Positions 1-9,324 of a stretch of 64,000 bases of DNA are shown piece by piece. The position numbers and the translations under genes are program-made. The notes beneath the pieces are model-generated. The model was not told where the DNA came from, ran no database searches, and saw only the letters and a program-made list of their open reading frames with translations. The stretch is taken from NCBI RefSeq assembly GCF_003148475.1, contig NZ_QGGG01000001.1:310001-374000 (forward strand), read 5' to 3'. Every line of letters starts with the position of its first letter. The first letter of the stretch is position 1. The stretch is from Pseudaminobacter salicylatoxidans (GTDB lineage: Bacteria; Pseudomonadota; Alphaproteobacteria; Rhizobiales; Rhizobiaceae).

Positions 1-1
1 C

Positions 2-358
2 ATGGTGCTGATGCTGGTGGCCGCCCTGCAGAACGTGCCGCGCGATGTGGAAGCCGCTGCCGCCACGCTCGGCTCCAGCCGCAGGCATGTCTTTACCTCG
101 GTAACGCTGCCGCTGACGGCGCCCGGCATCATCTCCGGCTCGATCCTGGTCTTCGTGCTGACCATCAGCGCGCTGGTCACGCCGCGCATGCTGGGCGGGC
201 CGACCTACAAGGTCATGGCGACGCTGATCTATGACGAATACATGCAGCTTCTCGACTGGCCGAGCGGCTCGGCGCTATCGTTCTCGCTGACGGTTATCGC
301 CATTGCCATCATCTGGGCTTCCAGCCGTATCACCAAACGCTGGGCGGGCATGGCATGA
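2..358 (+). CDS. ABC transporter inner-membrane permease, C-terminal part
   Basis: This is the last 118 codons of a gene that starts before the window. It carries the cytoplasmic EAA loop of binding-protein-dependent permeases (DVEAAAATLGSS, followed by TLPLTAPGI), which docks on the ATPase, and then two hydrophobic segments. The style is that of PotB, the first permease of polyamine/spermidine-type importers. Its TGA overlaps the ATG of the next permease (ATGA), so the two are translationally coupled and probably form a heterodimer. The substrate cannot be told from the sequence; the downstream hydrolases suggest a nitrogen-containing small molecule. Confidence 0.85.
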   Translation: MVLMLVAALQNVPRDVEAAAATLGSSRRHVFTSVTLPLTAPGIISGSILVFVLTISALVTPRMLGGPTYKVMATLIYDEYMQLLDWPSGSALSFSLTVIAIAIIWASSRITKRWAGMA

Positions 359-1143
359 ACGAGAGCAAACCGGGCTTCACCATCACCTCGATCGCGCTGC
401 TGGTCATATTGTTCCTGCAGGTGCCGGTCATTGTCGTGGTGCTGGCGGCCTTCAGCACCACCTCCTACCTGACCATTCCGCCGCAGGGGCTGACCCTGAA
501 ATGGTTCGCCAAGGTGTTGAGCGACCCCGTCTATCTCGACGCGATCCGCATCAGCATCATCCTTGCGATGGGTTCCACGGTCATCTCGCTGGTGTTGGGC
601 GTGGCGGCGGCTTACGCGCTGTTCAAGCGCATGCTGCCGGGCACCGAGGCGCTGACCTCGTTCCTGATGGCGCCGCTGATCTTTCCTTCGGTGGTCATTG
701 GCGTGGCGCTGCTGCAATATTTCAGCCTGATCGGCTGGCGCGGCAGCTTCGCTTCTCTGCTGCTGGCGCATGTCGTCATCACCGTGCCCTATATCGTGCG
801 CTCCGCGCTTGCGAGCCTTTCCGGCATCGACATGTCGGTGGAGGAGGCGGCGCGCGTGCTGGGCGCCAACGGCTTCACCGCCTTCCGGCTGGTCACGCTG
901 CCACTGATCAAGCCCGGCCTCGTCGCGGGCGCGCTGTTTGCTTTCGTGACGTCGATGGAGAACGTACCTGTCACCATCTTTATCGCCAGCGCCAAGCAGA
1001 CGACGCTGCCGATCCTCATCTTCTCCTCGGTGGAAATGGGCGTTGACCCAAGCATCGCCGCGGTCTCGACGCTGCTCATCGTGGCCACGGTTTTCGTGCT
1101 GTGGCTGGCCGAGCGCTGGACCGGCTTCCACCGCTTCATCTGA
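355..1143 (+). CDS. ABC transporter permease, PotC-like
   Basis: A 262-residue integral membrane protein with about six hydrophobic segments and an EAA loop around residues 160-190 (SVEEAARVLGAN ... TLPLIKPGL). Length and order, directly after another permease with a 4-nt overlap, fit the second permease of a polyamine-type (PotABCD) importer. The ATPase and binding-protein genes must lie before the window. The hydrolase gene starts 19 nt downstream, so the transporter is probably co-transcribed with the enzymes at 1163-4938 and imports their substrate. Confidence 0.85.
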   Translation: MNESKPGFTITSIALLVILFLQVPVIVVVLAAFSTTSYLTIPPQGLTLKWFAKVLSDPVYLDAIRISIILAMGSTVISLVLGVAAAYALFKRMLPGTEALTSFLMAPLIFPSVVIGVALLQYFSLIGWRGSFASLLLAHVVITVPYIVRSALASLSGIDMSVEEAARVLGANGFTAFRLVTLPLIKPGLVAGALFAFVTSMENVPVTIFIASAKQTTLPILIFSSVEMGVDPSIAAVSTLLIVATVFVLWLAERWTGFHRFI

Positions 1144-1162
1144 TAGTAAAGCGAGTACCGAC

Positions 1163-1984
1163 ATGAGCTTGACGAGCAAGGGCTTTCCGCTGTTCCTCAC
1201 ATTCGATCTCGACGCCGAGACCATGTGGACGGCGCGCGACCCGTCCTATGCCTCGCGGCCGATCCTGATGTCGCAGGGCGCCTATGGCTGGAAGGTCGGC
1301 ACCGGCCGCGTGCTGGAACTGCTGGCGCGCTACGGCGTCACCTCCACCTTCTTCGTGCCGGGTCTCGTCATCGACCAGCGGCCCGAACTGATGGAGCAGA
1401 TCCTGAAGGCCGGCCACGAGATTGCCCACCACAGCTACAGCCACGCCTGGATTCTCAGCCTGACGCCCGAGCAGGAGCGTGAGGAGATGGAGAAGGGCAT
1501 CGAGGCGATCCAGCGCGTTACCGGCCGCAAGCCGCGCGGCTGGCGCTCGCCCGCGGCCGAGATCAGCGCCGTCACCATGCCGATGCTCGTGGAATACGGT
1601 TTCGACTATTCCTCCAATTTCTTCGACGACGACTCGCCCTACCTGCACACGGTGGAAGGCAGGAAGACCGATATCGTCGAGTTGCCCTTCCGCTGGGTGC
1701 TCGATGACGCGCCGTTCTTCCAGTACTCCATCGTACTGCCCGGCCGCACCATGCAGGCGCCCTCGGCGGTGGCCGAGGTGTGGAAGTCGGAATTCGACAC
1801 GCTCCATGCCGAAGGCCGGATGATGATGGTGGGCATGCATCCGCAGCTCATCGGCCAGCCCTCGCGGCTGAAGGCGCTGGAAGCGCTGATCGAGCACGCG
1901 CTGAGCCACCCGAACGTCTGGATCGGCCGCTGCGACGAGATCGTTGACGACATGCGCCCGAAGCTGAAGGCAGCCGGGCTGTGA
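1163..1984 (+). CDS. Polysaccharide deacetylase-family hydrolase (NodB-type fold; imidase/allantoinase-like subgroup)
   Basis: A 273-residue protein. The first metal-site motif is FDLDAE near residue 14 rather than the TFDDG of classical chitin deacetylases, and the second is the H-x3-H box in HEIAHHSYSH. There is no signal peptide, so it is cytoplasmic. That is unlike cell-wall deacetylases and fits the branch of this family that includes cyclic imidases and PuuE-type allantoinases. I chose the ATG at 1163; an open frame extends upstream but runs into the permease gene. It overlaps the next gene by 4 nt. Together with the amidase at 3538 it could open a cyclic imide whose half-amide the amidase then hydrolyses; this is inference. 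Confidence 0.75.
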   Translation: MSLTSKGFPLFLTFDLDAETMWTARDPSYASRPILMSQGAYGWKVGTGRVLELLARYGVTSTFFVPGLVIDQRPELMEQILKAGHEIAHHSYSHAWILSLTPEQEREEMEKGIEAIQRVTGRKPRGWRSPAAEISAVTMPMLVEYGFDYSSNFFDDDSPYLHTVEGRKTDIVELPFRWVLDDAPFFQYSIVLPGRTMQAPSAVAEVWKSEFDTLHAEGRMMMVGMHPQLIGQPSRLKALEALIEHALSHPNVWIGRCDEIVDDMRPKLKAAGL

Positions 1985-2736
1985 ACCAGGGGTTTGCAGG
2001 CCGCCGTATCGTCGTGACGGGGGCGGCGCAAGGCATCGGCCTCGCGACCGTGGAACGTTTCGTGACGGTCGGTGCGAAGGTCGGCTGCCTCGACCGCGAT
2101 GCGCAGGCTCTGGCCGCGCTTGCCGAACGTTTCGACGCCGAATCCATCCACACGGTTGTTTGCGACGTGGCCGTTTCGGCCGAGGTGACGCGGGCCGTTG
2201 ACGCCTGCGCGGCAATGCTTGGCGGGCTGGACGGCGTGGTCAATTCGGCGGGCGTCGATCTGGTGAGCCCGCTCGAGGCGATCAGCGACGACGACTGGGC
2301 GCGCATTTTTGCCGTCAATCTCAACGGTCCGATGCATGTCTGCCGCGCCGCCTTCCCGCATCTGCGCGCGGCAGGTGGCGGCACCATCGTCAATGTCTCG
2401 TCAGGCGCGGGGCTGCAGCCGCTGCGCCATCGCAGTGCTTATTCGGCGTCGAAGGCGGCATTGCAGATGTTCTCCAAATCGCTTTCCATGGAAGCTGCCG
2501 AATTCGGCATCCGCGTCAACACGGTCTGCCCCGGTGCCGTGGAAACGGCGCTGCTGCATTCCAGCATCACCGAGGATGCCGAGGCTGCCCTTGCCGCGAT
2601 CCGCGACCGCTACGCGCTCGGCCGCATCGCCTCGCCGGACGAGATCGCGGCGGCGATCTTCTGGCTGTCGGGGCCGGAGTCGTCCTACGTCACCGGCACG
2701 GCCATGGCCGTCGACGGCGGCCGCACATTCCATTGA
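1981..2736 (+). CDS. SDR-family oxidoreductase
   Basis: A 251-residue classical short-chain dehydrogenase/reductase. The NAD(P)-binding motif TGAAQGIG is at residues 13-20, NSAG follows near 87, and the catalytic Ser...Tyr-x3-Lys set is in NVSSGAG ... YSASK. The C-terminal TGTAMAVDGG segment is typical. The start is a GTG overlapping the upstream TGA, so it is translationally coupled to the deacetylase-family gene. A second SDR follows 16 nt downstream. The substrate is unknown; an alcohol/ketone conversion in the same catabolic pathway is likely. Confidence 0.85.
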   Translation: MNQGFAGRRIVVTGAAQGIGLATVERFVTVGAKVGCLDRDAQALAALAERFDAESIHTVVCDVAVSAEVTRAVDACAAMLGGLDGVVNSAGVDLVSPLEAISDDDWARIFAVNLNGPMHVCRAAFPHLRAAGGGTIVNVSSGAGLQPLRHRSAYSASKAALQMFSKSLSMEAAEFGIRVNTVCPGAVETALLHSSITEDAEAALAAIRDRYALGRIASPDEIAAAIFWLSGPESSYVTGTAMAVDGGRTFH

Positions 2737-2752
2737 TCTGGGGAACCGAGCC

Positions 2753-3511
2753 ATGAGCGCAGGGACGGGTCGTTTCGAAGGCAAGCTGGCCATGATCACC
2801 GGTGCCGGCAATGGCATCGGCGCGGCGACGGCCCGGCGTTTCGTCGAGGAAGGCGCTTTCGTGGCCGCGATCGACCTCGACGCCGCCGGCTTGGCTGAGG
2901 GCCTGGGCGACCTGCCGCAGGGCCGCGTGCTGACCATGGCCGGCGACTGCACCGACGTCACTTTGCTGGAAGCCTTCCATGCGGCGGCGACGCAAAAGTT
3001 CGGACCGGTCGATATCCTCTTTAACAATGTCGGCCAGAGCGGCCGCGAGCGCTCCGCCCCCTTCCATGCATCGCAGGAAGATGTCTGGCGTTTTGTCTTC
3101 GAGGTTTCGCTGTTCAGCACCATGCGCTTGTCGCGGCTGGTGACGCCTGCCATGCGCGAGCGCGGCGGGCGCATCGTCAATATGTCGAGCGACGCAGCTT
3201 TCGTCGGCGATGCCGGGCTGGTGGACTATGCGACGGCCAAGATGGGTATTGTCGGCTTCACGCGCTCGCTGGCGCGCGAGCTGGCGCCGCATGGCGTCAC
3301 CGTGAACGCGGTCGCGCCCGGCGCCATCCGCACCCGCGCGCATGACAAGATGCCAGTGCAGGTGCTGGACCGCATCAAGGCCGCGACCCCCACCGGCTTC
3401 GTCGGTGAGCCAGAGGACGTCGCCGGCGTGGTCTGCTTCCTCGCCAGCCAGGACGCGCGCTTCATCACCGGCCAGACGCTGCTGATCGACGGCGGCCGCT
3501 GGATGATCTGA
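2753..3511 (+). CDS. SDR-family oxidoreductase
   Basis: A 252-residue classical SDR. It has TGAGNGIG near residue 15, NNVGQSG, and the catalytic set in NMSSDAA ... YATAK, ending with GQTLLIDGG. The chosen ATG at 2753 removes a long out-of-family extension that an upstream start in the same frame would add by reading through the previous SDR. It is a paralogue of the preceding gene with clearly different sequence, so the pair probably handles two steps or two stereoisomers in one pathway. Confidence 0.85.
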   Translation: MSAGTGRFEGKLAMITGAGNGIGAATARRFVEEGAFVAAIDLDAAGLAEGLGDLPQGRVLTMAGDCTDVTLLEAFHAAATQKFGPVDILFNNVGQSGRERSAPFHASQEDVWRFVFEVSLFSTMRLSRLVTPAMRERGGRIVNMSSDAAFVGDAGLVDYATAKMGIVGFTRSLARELAPHGVTVNAVAPGAIRTRAHDKMPVQVLDRIKAATPTGFVGEPEDVAGVVCFLASQDARFITGQTLLIDGGRWMI

Positions 3512-3537
3512 CCGAATTTTTTCCGCCGGAGGCCGCC

Positions 3538-4938
3538 ATGACCGAGATTGCCGAACTTTCCGCCGTCGCGCTCGCTGCCGCGATCCGCGAAAAGCAGATT
3601 TCGCCGGTCGAGGCGGTGGATGCCGCCTTCGCACGCATCGAGGAACGCGCCGACCTCAACGCCTTCATGGCGCTGGCGCATGAGCGCGCCCGCGAGGAAG
3701 CCGAAGCTGCCGAGGCTGCCGTCATGCGCGGCGACGAGCTTAGCGCGCTGCACGGGTTGCCGTTCTCGGTGAAGGACCTGACTACCACCGAGGGCATCGC
3801 CACCACGCAGGGCTCGGCGCTCTATGCAAATCAGGTGCCAGCGGCGGATGCGGTCGGTGTGGCCCGCGCGCGGGCGGCGGGTGCTATCGTCATCGGCAAG
3901 ACCACGACGCCGGAATTCGGCCACAAGCCGTTTACCGAAGGTCCGTTCTTCGGTCGCACGCTCAATCCGTGGAACGCGGACTACACCTGCGGCGGCTCCA
4001 GCGGCGGCGCGGCCGTGGCGGTGTCGGCCGGCATGGGGCCGCTGGCGCTCGGTACAGATGGCGGCGGCTCGATCCGCATCCCCGCTGCCTGTTGCGGTGT
4101 TGTGGGCCTGAAGGCGACGCTCGGCGTCATCCCCAATCTGCAGGCGCCCGATCTGTTCGGCGCGAATTCCTATGTCGGGCCGATGGCGCGCAACGTCGCC
4201 GACACGGCGATGATGTTCGACGTGCTGGCCGGACCCGACCGCCGCGACCCGTTTGGGCAGGCGGCAGCCGCGCCGATTGAACGCGATGCGGGAAAGCCGG
4301 TGCGCGTCGGTTTCCTGTTGAAATGCGGCAATGTCCTCGACCCGGAGGTCGAGGCCGCAACCGTCGCGGCCATGCGCAAGGCCGAGGCGCTGGGCATGCA
4401 GGTGGAGCCCATCGAGCTCGATTTCGTCTCGATGGAAGAGCCATTCCTGGTCGTGCTGCGCTCGCTGCTCTGGGCGCGCGTCGGCAAGGCGCTGGAACAG
4501 ACGCCCGAAAAGCTCGATCCGACGCTGATCGAGACCATCAGGGCGGGCATGGGCTATACGGCGGCCGATCTCTGCGAGGCTCAGTTCGCCCGCACCGCCT
4601 GTTTCGGCAAGGTGCAGCAGGTGCTGGAGCGCTGCGACGTCATCGCCTCGCCGACGCTATCGGCCCCGGCGCTGCCGGTCGGGCTCGATCCGCTCGGTCG
4701 CGTCGAGATTGCGGGCCGCGATGCAGGTACCATTCGCGGCGCGTGGTATCCTTATACGTTCCCGTTCAACCTGACCGGTCATCCGGCGCTGTCCATCCCT
4801 TGCGGGCTGTCGTCCACCGGCTTGCCCATCGGCCTGCAACTGGTCGGGCGCTGGCACGAAGACCGTTTCCTGCTCGACTGTGCTGCGAAAATCGAAGAAG
4901 CGATCGGCTTTTCCGCTGCCCCTCCGTTGCCGGCGTGA
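3538..4938 (+). CDS. Amidase (amidase-signature family)
   Basis: A 466-residue amidase-signature enzyme. The Ser-cisSer-Lys triad is visible: Lys79 in PFSVKDL, Ser154 in CGGSSGG and Ser178 in DGGGSIR, with the usual 24-residue spacing between the serines. Full family length. It would hydrolyse an amide to acid plus ammonia in the cytoplasm. An AGGCC-type ribosome site precedes the ATG, and the gene lies 26 nt behind the second SDR, so it is probably the last gene of the operon. A LysR gene converges on it with a 14-nt gap. Confidence 0.88.
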   Translation: MTEIAELSAVALAAAIREKQISPVEAVDAAFARIEERADLNAFMALAHERAREEAEAAEAAVMRGDELSALHGLPFSVKDLTTTEGIATTQGSALYANQVPAADAVGVARARAAGAIVIGKTTTPEFGHKPFTEGPFFGRTLNPWNADYTCGGSSGGAAVAVSAGMGPLALGTDGGGSIRIPAACCGVVGLKATLGVIPNLQAPDLFGANSYVGPMARNVADTAMMFDVLAGPDRRDPFGQAAAAPIERDAGKPVRVGFLLKCGNVLDPEVEAATVAAMRKAEALGMQVEPIELDFVSMEEPFLVVLRSLLWARVGKALEQTPEKLDPTLIETIRAGMGYTAADLCEAQFARTACFGKVQQVLERCDVIASPTLSAPALPVGLDPLGRVEIAGRDAGTIRGAWYPYTFPFNLTGHPALSIPCGLSSTGLPIGLQLVGRWHEDRFLLDCAAKIEEAIGFSAAPPLPA

Positions 4939-4952
4939 AGCCGGGAAGGTCG

Positions 4953-5891
4953 CTATCCGACCTTTTCGACATAGTAACGTGGGATCGAACGGCGCTCGCG
5001 GTCGCGATAGAATTCGATGCAGAATTCCACGAAAGCCTTGAAGCGGCGCGAGACGTGGCGCCTGCGCGAATAGATCAGGTTGATTGCGGTTTCGGGCGAA
5101 CGCCAGTCGGGAAGCACCGGCATCAAAAGATCGTTCTGGCACTCCGTCTCGACGAAGAAGCCGGGAAGATAGGCGATGCCTTCGCCGGCCACGGCGAAAT
5201 ATTTCAGCGTCCAGTAGTCGTTGGCCATGCAGGTGGCGGGCGGCAGGATATTCATATCCGAGCGCTCGCCTCTCGCCAGATACCAGGATTGCGGCCGCGT
5301 CGGCTGGCGGAAGATCAGCCCCCGATGCGTGGACAGATCATCGGGCATCTGCGGCGTGCCGTGTCGGGCCAGATAGGCGGGGCTTGCATAGAGGCCGTAT
5401 GAGGCCGTCGCCAGCCGCCGGCTGATATAATCGACATCCGATGGCTCGCCCCAATGGAAGATGCCGTCCAGCGCCATTTCCGTGACATCGGTGAAAGGCT
5501 GGTGCGTGGTCAGGAACACCACGTCGAGCGCGACCTGCGGATATTGCTGGCGGAAGGCGTAGAGCAGTTCCGAGGTGATGGTGGTGCCGAACTCACCGGT
5601 GGAGCCGACACGCAGCGTACCCGCCACCTCCTGGCGCATCTCCGCCATGGCGGTCGCGGCGTCGTCGCAGCTTGCCTGGATGCGCCGCGCATGGCGCAAC
5701 AGTTCCGAGCCCGCGTCGGTGACATGCAGATGATGGCCCTCGCGCACGAACAATTCCACGCCGAACTCGTCCTCCAACTGTCTGATCCGGTGGCTGATCG
5801 TGGATTTCGGCAGCCGGTGCAGTCGCGCCGCCGCCGAAATGGAGCGGGCGTCGGCCACTTTCACGAAGCAATCGATGACGGAAAGGTCCAT
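4953..5891 (-). CDS. LysR-family transcriptional regulator
   Basis: A 312-residue regulator with an N-terminal winged HTH (residues ~1-60, including SISAAARLHRLPKSTISHRI) and a LysR substrate-binding domain. It is divergent from the adenine-deaminase-like gene at 6011, so that gene or its purine neighbours is the likely target, with autoregulation. It is convergent with the amidase, so control of the first operon is possible but less supported. The inducer is unknown. Confidence 0.88.
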   Translation of the reverse strand: MDLSVIDCFVKVADARSISAAARLHRLPKSTISHRIRQLEDEFGVELFVREGHHLHVTDAGSELLRHARRIQASCDDAATAMAEMRQEVAGTLRVGSTGEFGTTITSELLYAFRQQYPQVALDVVFLTTHQPFTDVTEMALDGIFHWGEPSDVDYISRRLATASYGLYASPAYLARHGTPQMPDDLSTHRGLIFRQPTRPQSWYLARGERSDMNILPPATCMANDYWTLKYFAVAGEGIAYLPGFFVETECQNDLLMPVLPDWRSPETAINLIYSRRRHVSRRFKAFVEFCIEFYRDRERRSIPRYYVEKVG

Positions 5892-5919
5892 GCGCGGCTC
5901 ACTTTTCGTTCAAGAAATT

Positions 5920-5932
5920 GGACGATCTGTCC
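5920..5932. promoter_or_regulatory. Possible operator in the LysR / deaminase intergenic region
   Basis: The 119-bp divergent gap contains GGAC-gatct-GTCC, a 4-bp inverted repeat with a 5-nt centre, and the flanks (TTGGAC...GTCCCA) extend it imperfectly. Its position, 29 bp from the LysR start, suits a LysR-type recognition site. The repeat is short and could be chance. Confidence 0.25.
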
Positions 5933-6010
5933 CACAAATATCCAGTTTCGGCCAGTTGTGCAAACGATCCGCTGTCGAAATACTCCCGGCCAAACTAGGG
6001 AGACTCTCAA

Positions 6011-7813
6011 GTGACGGATATTCGGGAATTCATTCGTGCGGCATCGGGCAAGGAGGCCAAGGCAACGCTGGCGGTTCGCGGCGGACGGCTGGTGAATGTC
6101 GTATCGGAAGAAATCTATCAGGCCGACATCGCGATTTATGGCGAGCGCATCATTGCGGTGGGCGACATTTCCGACCACATCGGACCCGACACGAAAATCG
6201 TCGACGCCACCGGCAAATATCTCGCGCCCGGCATGATCGACGGTCATCTTCATGTCGAGTGCTCGAAGCTGTCGCTGACCAGCTTCGCCAAGGCCGTCGT
6301 GCCGCTCGGCACCACCTCCATCGTTTCGGGCCTCGACCAGATCATCGTCGTGGGCGGCCCGGATGCCGCGCGCGAATTCCTCGATGAAGCCAAGCAGACG
6401 CCGCTGAAAGTGTTCTGGGGCGCGCCGTGCAAGACGCCCTACACCATGCCGCGCTCGACCGTCGGCCATTACTTCGGCCCGGAAGACCATCTCGCCACGC
6501 ATCACTGGCCCGAATGCGTCGGCATCTGGGAGACGGTGCGCGAATTCATTCAGGAAGAAGACGCGGACGTGCTCAAGGCGCTGGAGATTGCCGAGACGAG
6601 CCGCCTGCCGGTGCTGGGCTGCTGCCCGATGACGCGTGGCGCGCGCCTCAACGGCTACATGCAGTCGGGCGTGCGCGCCGACCATGAAAGCTACACGCCG
6701 GAGGAAATGCTGGAGAAGCTGCGCGCCGGCATGCATGTCGTGGTGCGCGAATCCTCCATCTCGCACTTCCTCAACGACAATCTGCGCATCGTCACCGAGA
6801 TGGGCGTGAAGGCCCTGCGCCGCATCAGCTTCTGCACCGACGACGTGGTGGCAAGCGACATCCTTTCGCGTGGCCATCTCGACAACATGGTGCGTATGGC
6901 GATCGCCATGGGCATTTCGCCGATGGCGGCGATCCAGATGGCGACCATCAACGGCGCCGAGGCGCTGCGCATCGACCACAAGGTGGGTTCGATCTCGCCC
7001 GGCCGCATCGCCGACATCCTGATCGTCGACGACCTGCGCAATTTCGGCGTCGAAGCCGTCATCGCCAATGGTGCGGTAGCTGCGCGCAACGGCAGGATGG
7101 CAGTTGAACTGACTCCGCCGGTGCGTAGCGAGGCGCTGCTGAAGTCGGTGAAGGTCAAGCCGGTCACCGCCGACGAAATCGCCCTGCCTTACGCGGGCAG
7201 CGGCGACGCCGCCGACGTGCTGGCCATCGCCGTGACGCCGGAGAAGATCTTTGTGCGAACGCGCCGCGACGTGAAGCTGCCGGTCAGGGATGGCAAGGTG
7301 CTGGCCGATCTCGACCAGAACGTCCAGTACGTCACGGTCGTTGAACGCTATGGCAAGACGCAGAACCGCCCGGTCGCCTTCACGAGCGGCTTCAACCTGA
7401 AGACGGGCGCTATCGCCAGTTCAACCGCGCCGGACGACAACAACATCATCTGCATCGGCGCCAATCCCGAGGACATGGCCGTCGCCATCAACCACCTCAT
7501 CGCCAACAATGGCGGCCAGGTGGTGGTGAAGGACGGCAAGGTCATCGAGTTCCTGCATCTGCCCATCGGCGGCATCGTCTCCGACATCGACCCGCAGGAA
7601 ATGGCCGCGCTCGAAACCCGGCTGGACGACGCGGCGCGTGCGCTGGGCTGCGATCTGCCATGGCCGTTCATGTACATGTTCGTGCTGCAGATCACCGCGA
7701 TCCCGGATTATGCGATCACCGATCTCGGCGTGGTCGATTGCGTCAATCTCGAGGTCATCTCGCCGCTTCTGCCGGAAGCCGGCGCATCGGCCAGGCCGAT
7801 CGCGGCGGAGTAA
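6011..7813 (+). CDS. Adenine deaminase-like amidohydrolase (divergent paralogue)
   Basis: A 600-residue protein with the overall adenine deaminase (Ade) layout: beta-sandwich N-terminus, amidohydrolase barrel and a C-terminal Ade domain. The first metal motif is DGHLH at residues 77-81, and FCTDD is present. Two Ade hallmarks are altered. The DPHEIANVLG segment is replaced by a VSGLDQIIVV stretch, and the GLGEMMNFPG segment by GIWETVREFI. A loss of some canonical metal ligands, or a different substrate, is therefore possible. It starts with GTG at 6011 after GGGAG, is divergent from a LysR gene and precedes a purine permease. A canonical Ade lies at 9325. Confidence 0.8.
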   Translation: MTDIREFIRAASGKEAKATLAVRGGRLVNVVSEEIYQADIAIYGERIIAVGDISDHIGPDTKIVDATGKYLAPGMIDGHLHVECSKLSLTSFAKAVVPLGTTSIVSGLDQIIVVGGPDAAREFLDEAKQTPLKVFWGAPCKTPYTMPRSTVGHYFGPEDHLATHHWPECVGIWETVREFIQEEDADVLKALEIAETSRLPVLGCCPMTRGARLNGYMQSGVRADHESYTPEEMLEKLRAGMHVVVRESSISHFLNDNLRIVTEMGVKALRRISFCTDDVVASDILSRGHLDNMVRMAIAMGISPMAAIQMATINGAEALRIDHKVGSISPGRIADILIVDDLRNFGVEAVIANGAVAARNGRMAVELTPPVRSEALLKSVKVKPVTADEIALPYAGSGDAADVLAIAVTPEKIFVRTRRDVKLPVRDGKVLADLDQNVQYVTVVERYGKTQNRPVAFTSGFNLKTGAIASSTAPDDNNIICIGANPEDMAVAINHLIANNGGQVVVKDGKVIEFLHLPIGGIVSDIDPQEMAALETRLDDAARALGCDLPWPFMYMFVLQITAIPDYAITDLGVVDCVNLEVISPLLPEAGASARPIAAE

Positions 7814-7859
7814 GGGGATCATTGTGCGGCTCGATGAAGTTCAATAAAGGGGAGGAGAA

Positions 7860-9263
7860 ATGAACTATCAATCGAACGTCGCGGCGAGCGCCGGAAGCCA
7901 GGAAAAATCCTGGCTTCATGGTTTTCTCGACCGTTTTTTTGAGATCAGCCGCTACGGATCGACGGTCCGTACCGAGATCATCGCCGGCCTGACGACATTT
8001 CTGGCGGCGTCCTATGTCATCGTCGTCAATCCCTCGATCCTGCAGCACGCCGGAATTCCGTTTTCGGCGGGCGTCACCGCGACCGTGCTGGTGAGCTTCA
8101 TCGGCAGTTGCGCCATGGGCCTCTATGCGCGAAGCCCGATCCTCGTTGCGCCCGGCATGGGCATCAACGCGCTGTTCGCCTACACGATGGTGATCGGCGC
8201 CAAGGTGCCGCTGGAGATCGCGCTGGGTTGCGTGCTCTGGGCCGGCGTCCTGTTCACCATCCTCGCCGTCCTCAACCTGCGCACGGCGGTTATCGAGGCA
8301 ATCCCAGCCGATTTGCGCTATGGCATAGCCTGCGGCATCGGTCTTTTCATCGCGCTGATCGGGCTGGAGAACGCGAAGTTCATCGTCGCCAACCCCGACA
8401 CCATCGTGGGCCTGACGAGTTTCAACCCCGTCACGCTGACCTTCATCGCCGGCTTCATCGTCACCGTTGCGCTGGTGGTGCGCCGCGTGCCCGGCGCGAT
8501 GATGGCGGGCATGATCATCACCACGCTCCTTGCCATTCCCATCGGCCGCTGGTGGGGCGACGGCAGCGCCTTCTGGCCGGATACGCCCGACCTGCACACG
8601 CTGGTCAACTGGGACGGGCTCTTCGCCGCGCCGGACTTCAGCTTCGTCGGCAAGATCGACGTGATGGGCGCGTTGCAGGTTGCCTATGCACCGTTCATCT
8701 TCGTGTTCCTGTTCACGAATTTCGTCGAGGCGCTGTCGACCTTCCTCGGGCTTGCGGAAGCCGCGAACCTGAAGGATGAGGACGGCATGCCGCGTAACGT
8801 GAAGGAATCGATGCATGTCGATGCCGTTGCAGCACTTATTTCCGCTCCTCTCGGCACCAGTCCGGCAACTGTCTATCTGGAATCGGGCGCGGGCATCCAG
8901 CAGGGTGGACGCACGGGTCTCGTGGCTCTCGTCTCCGGCCTTCTGTTCCTGCCCTTCCTGTTCCTGTCGCCGCTGCTCTCGCTGGTGCCGGCGATCGCCA
9001 CCGCGCCGGTGCTGATCCTGACCGGCCTGTTCATGTCCGAGCCCATGGGCCGCATCAACTGGTCGAGCATCGAGGACGCCATCCCCGCCTTCCTGGCGAT
9101 CGTGCTGATCCCGCTCACCTTCTCCATCACGCTCGGCCTGTCGCTCGCCATCATCGGCTTCGTCGTGCTGAAGCTGGTGGCCGGCAAGGCGCGCGAGGTG
9201 AGGCCGGTCATGTGGTTCGTGGCCGTGCTTGCCGCCATCCTGGTGATGCAGGTCCAATACTGA
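7860..9263 (+). CDS. NCS2-family purine permease (AzgA/PbuG type)
   Basis: A 467-residue polytopic membrane protein. It has the APGMGINALFAYT motif and the ESGAGIQQGGRTGL motif seen in the adenine/guanine/hypoxanthine branch of NCS2 nucleobase-cation symporters. A strong GGGGAGGAG ribosome site precedes the ATG. Sitting between two adenine-deaminase-type genes, it most likely imports adenine or another 6-aminopurine by proton symport. A strong hairpin follows the stop. Confidence 0.9.
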   Translation: MNYQSNVAASAGSQEKSWLHGFLDRFFEISRYGSTVRTEIIAGLTTFLAASYVIVVNPSILQHAGIPFSAGVTATVLVSFIGSCAMGLYARSPILVAPGMGINALFAYTMVIGAKVPLEIALGCVLWAGVLFTILAVLNLRTAVIEAIPADLRYGIACGIGLFIALIGLENAKFIVANPDTIVGLTSFNPVTLTFIAGFIVTVALVVRRVPGAMMAGMIITTLLAIPIGRWWGDGSAFWPDTPDLHTLVNWDGLFAAPDFSFVGKIDVMGALQVAYAPFIFVFLFTNFVEALSTFLGLAEAANLKDEDGMPRNVKESMHVDAVAALISAPLGTSPATVYLESGAGIQQGGRTGLVALVSGLLFLPFLFLSPLLSLVPAIATAPVLILTGLFMSEPMGRINWSSIEDAIPAFLAIVLIPLTFSITLGLSLAIIGFVVLKLVAGKAREVRPVMWFVAVLAAILVMQVQY

Positions 9264-9268
9264 ACACG

Positions 9269-9300
9269 AAGGGCGGGCTCGCGTTGCGAAGCCCGCCCTT
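9269..9300 (+). terminator. Rho-independent-type hairpin after the purine permease
   Basis: Perfect 11-bp inverted repeat (AAGGGCGGGCT / AGCCCGCCCTT) with a 10-nt loop, followed by TATT. The U tract is short, so termination may be partial and the downstream deaminase may be read through from the same promoter. Confidence 0.7.
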
Positions 9301-9324
9301 ATTCCATCCGCGACTTGAAAGGAC

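Noticed and set aside
229-1224. Long antisense open frame opposite the permease genes
   Set aside because: It has the Arg/His/Gln-rich composition typical of a reverse-frame shadow in GC-rich DNA. Many similar frames oppose the real genes across the window.
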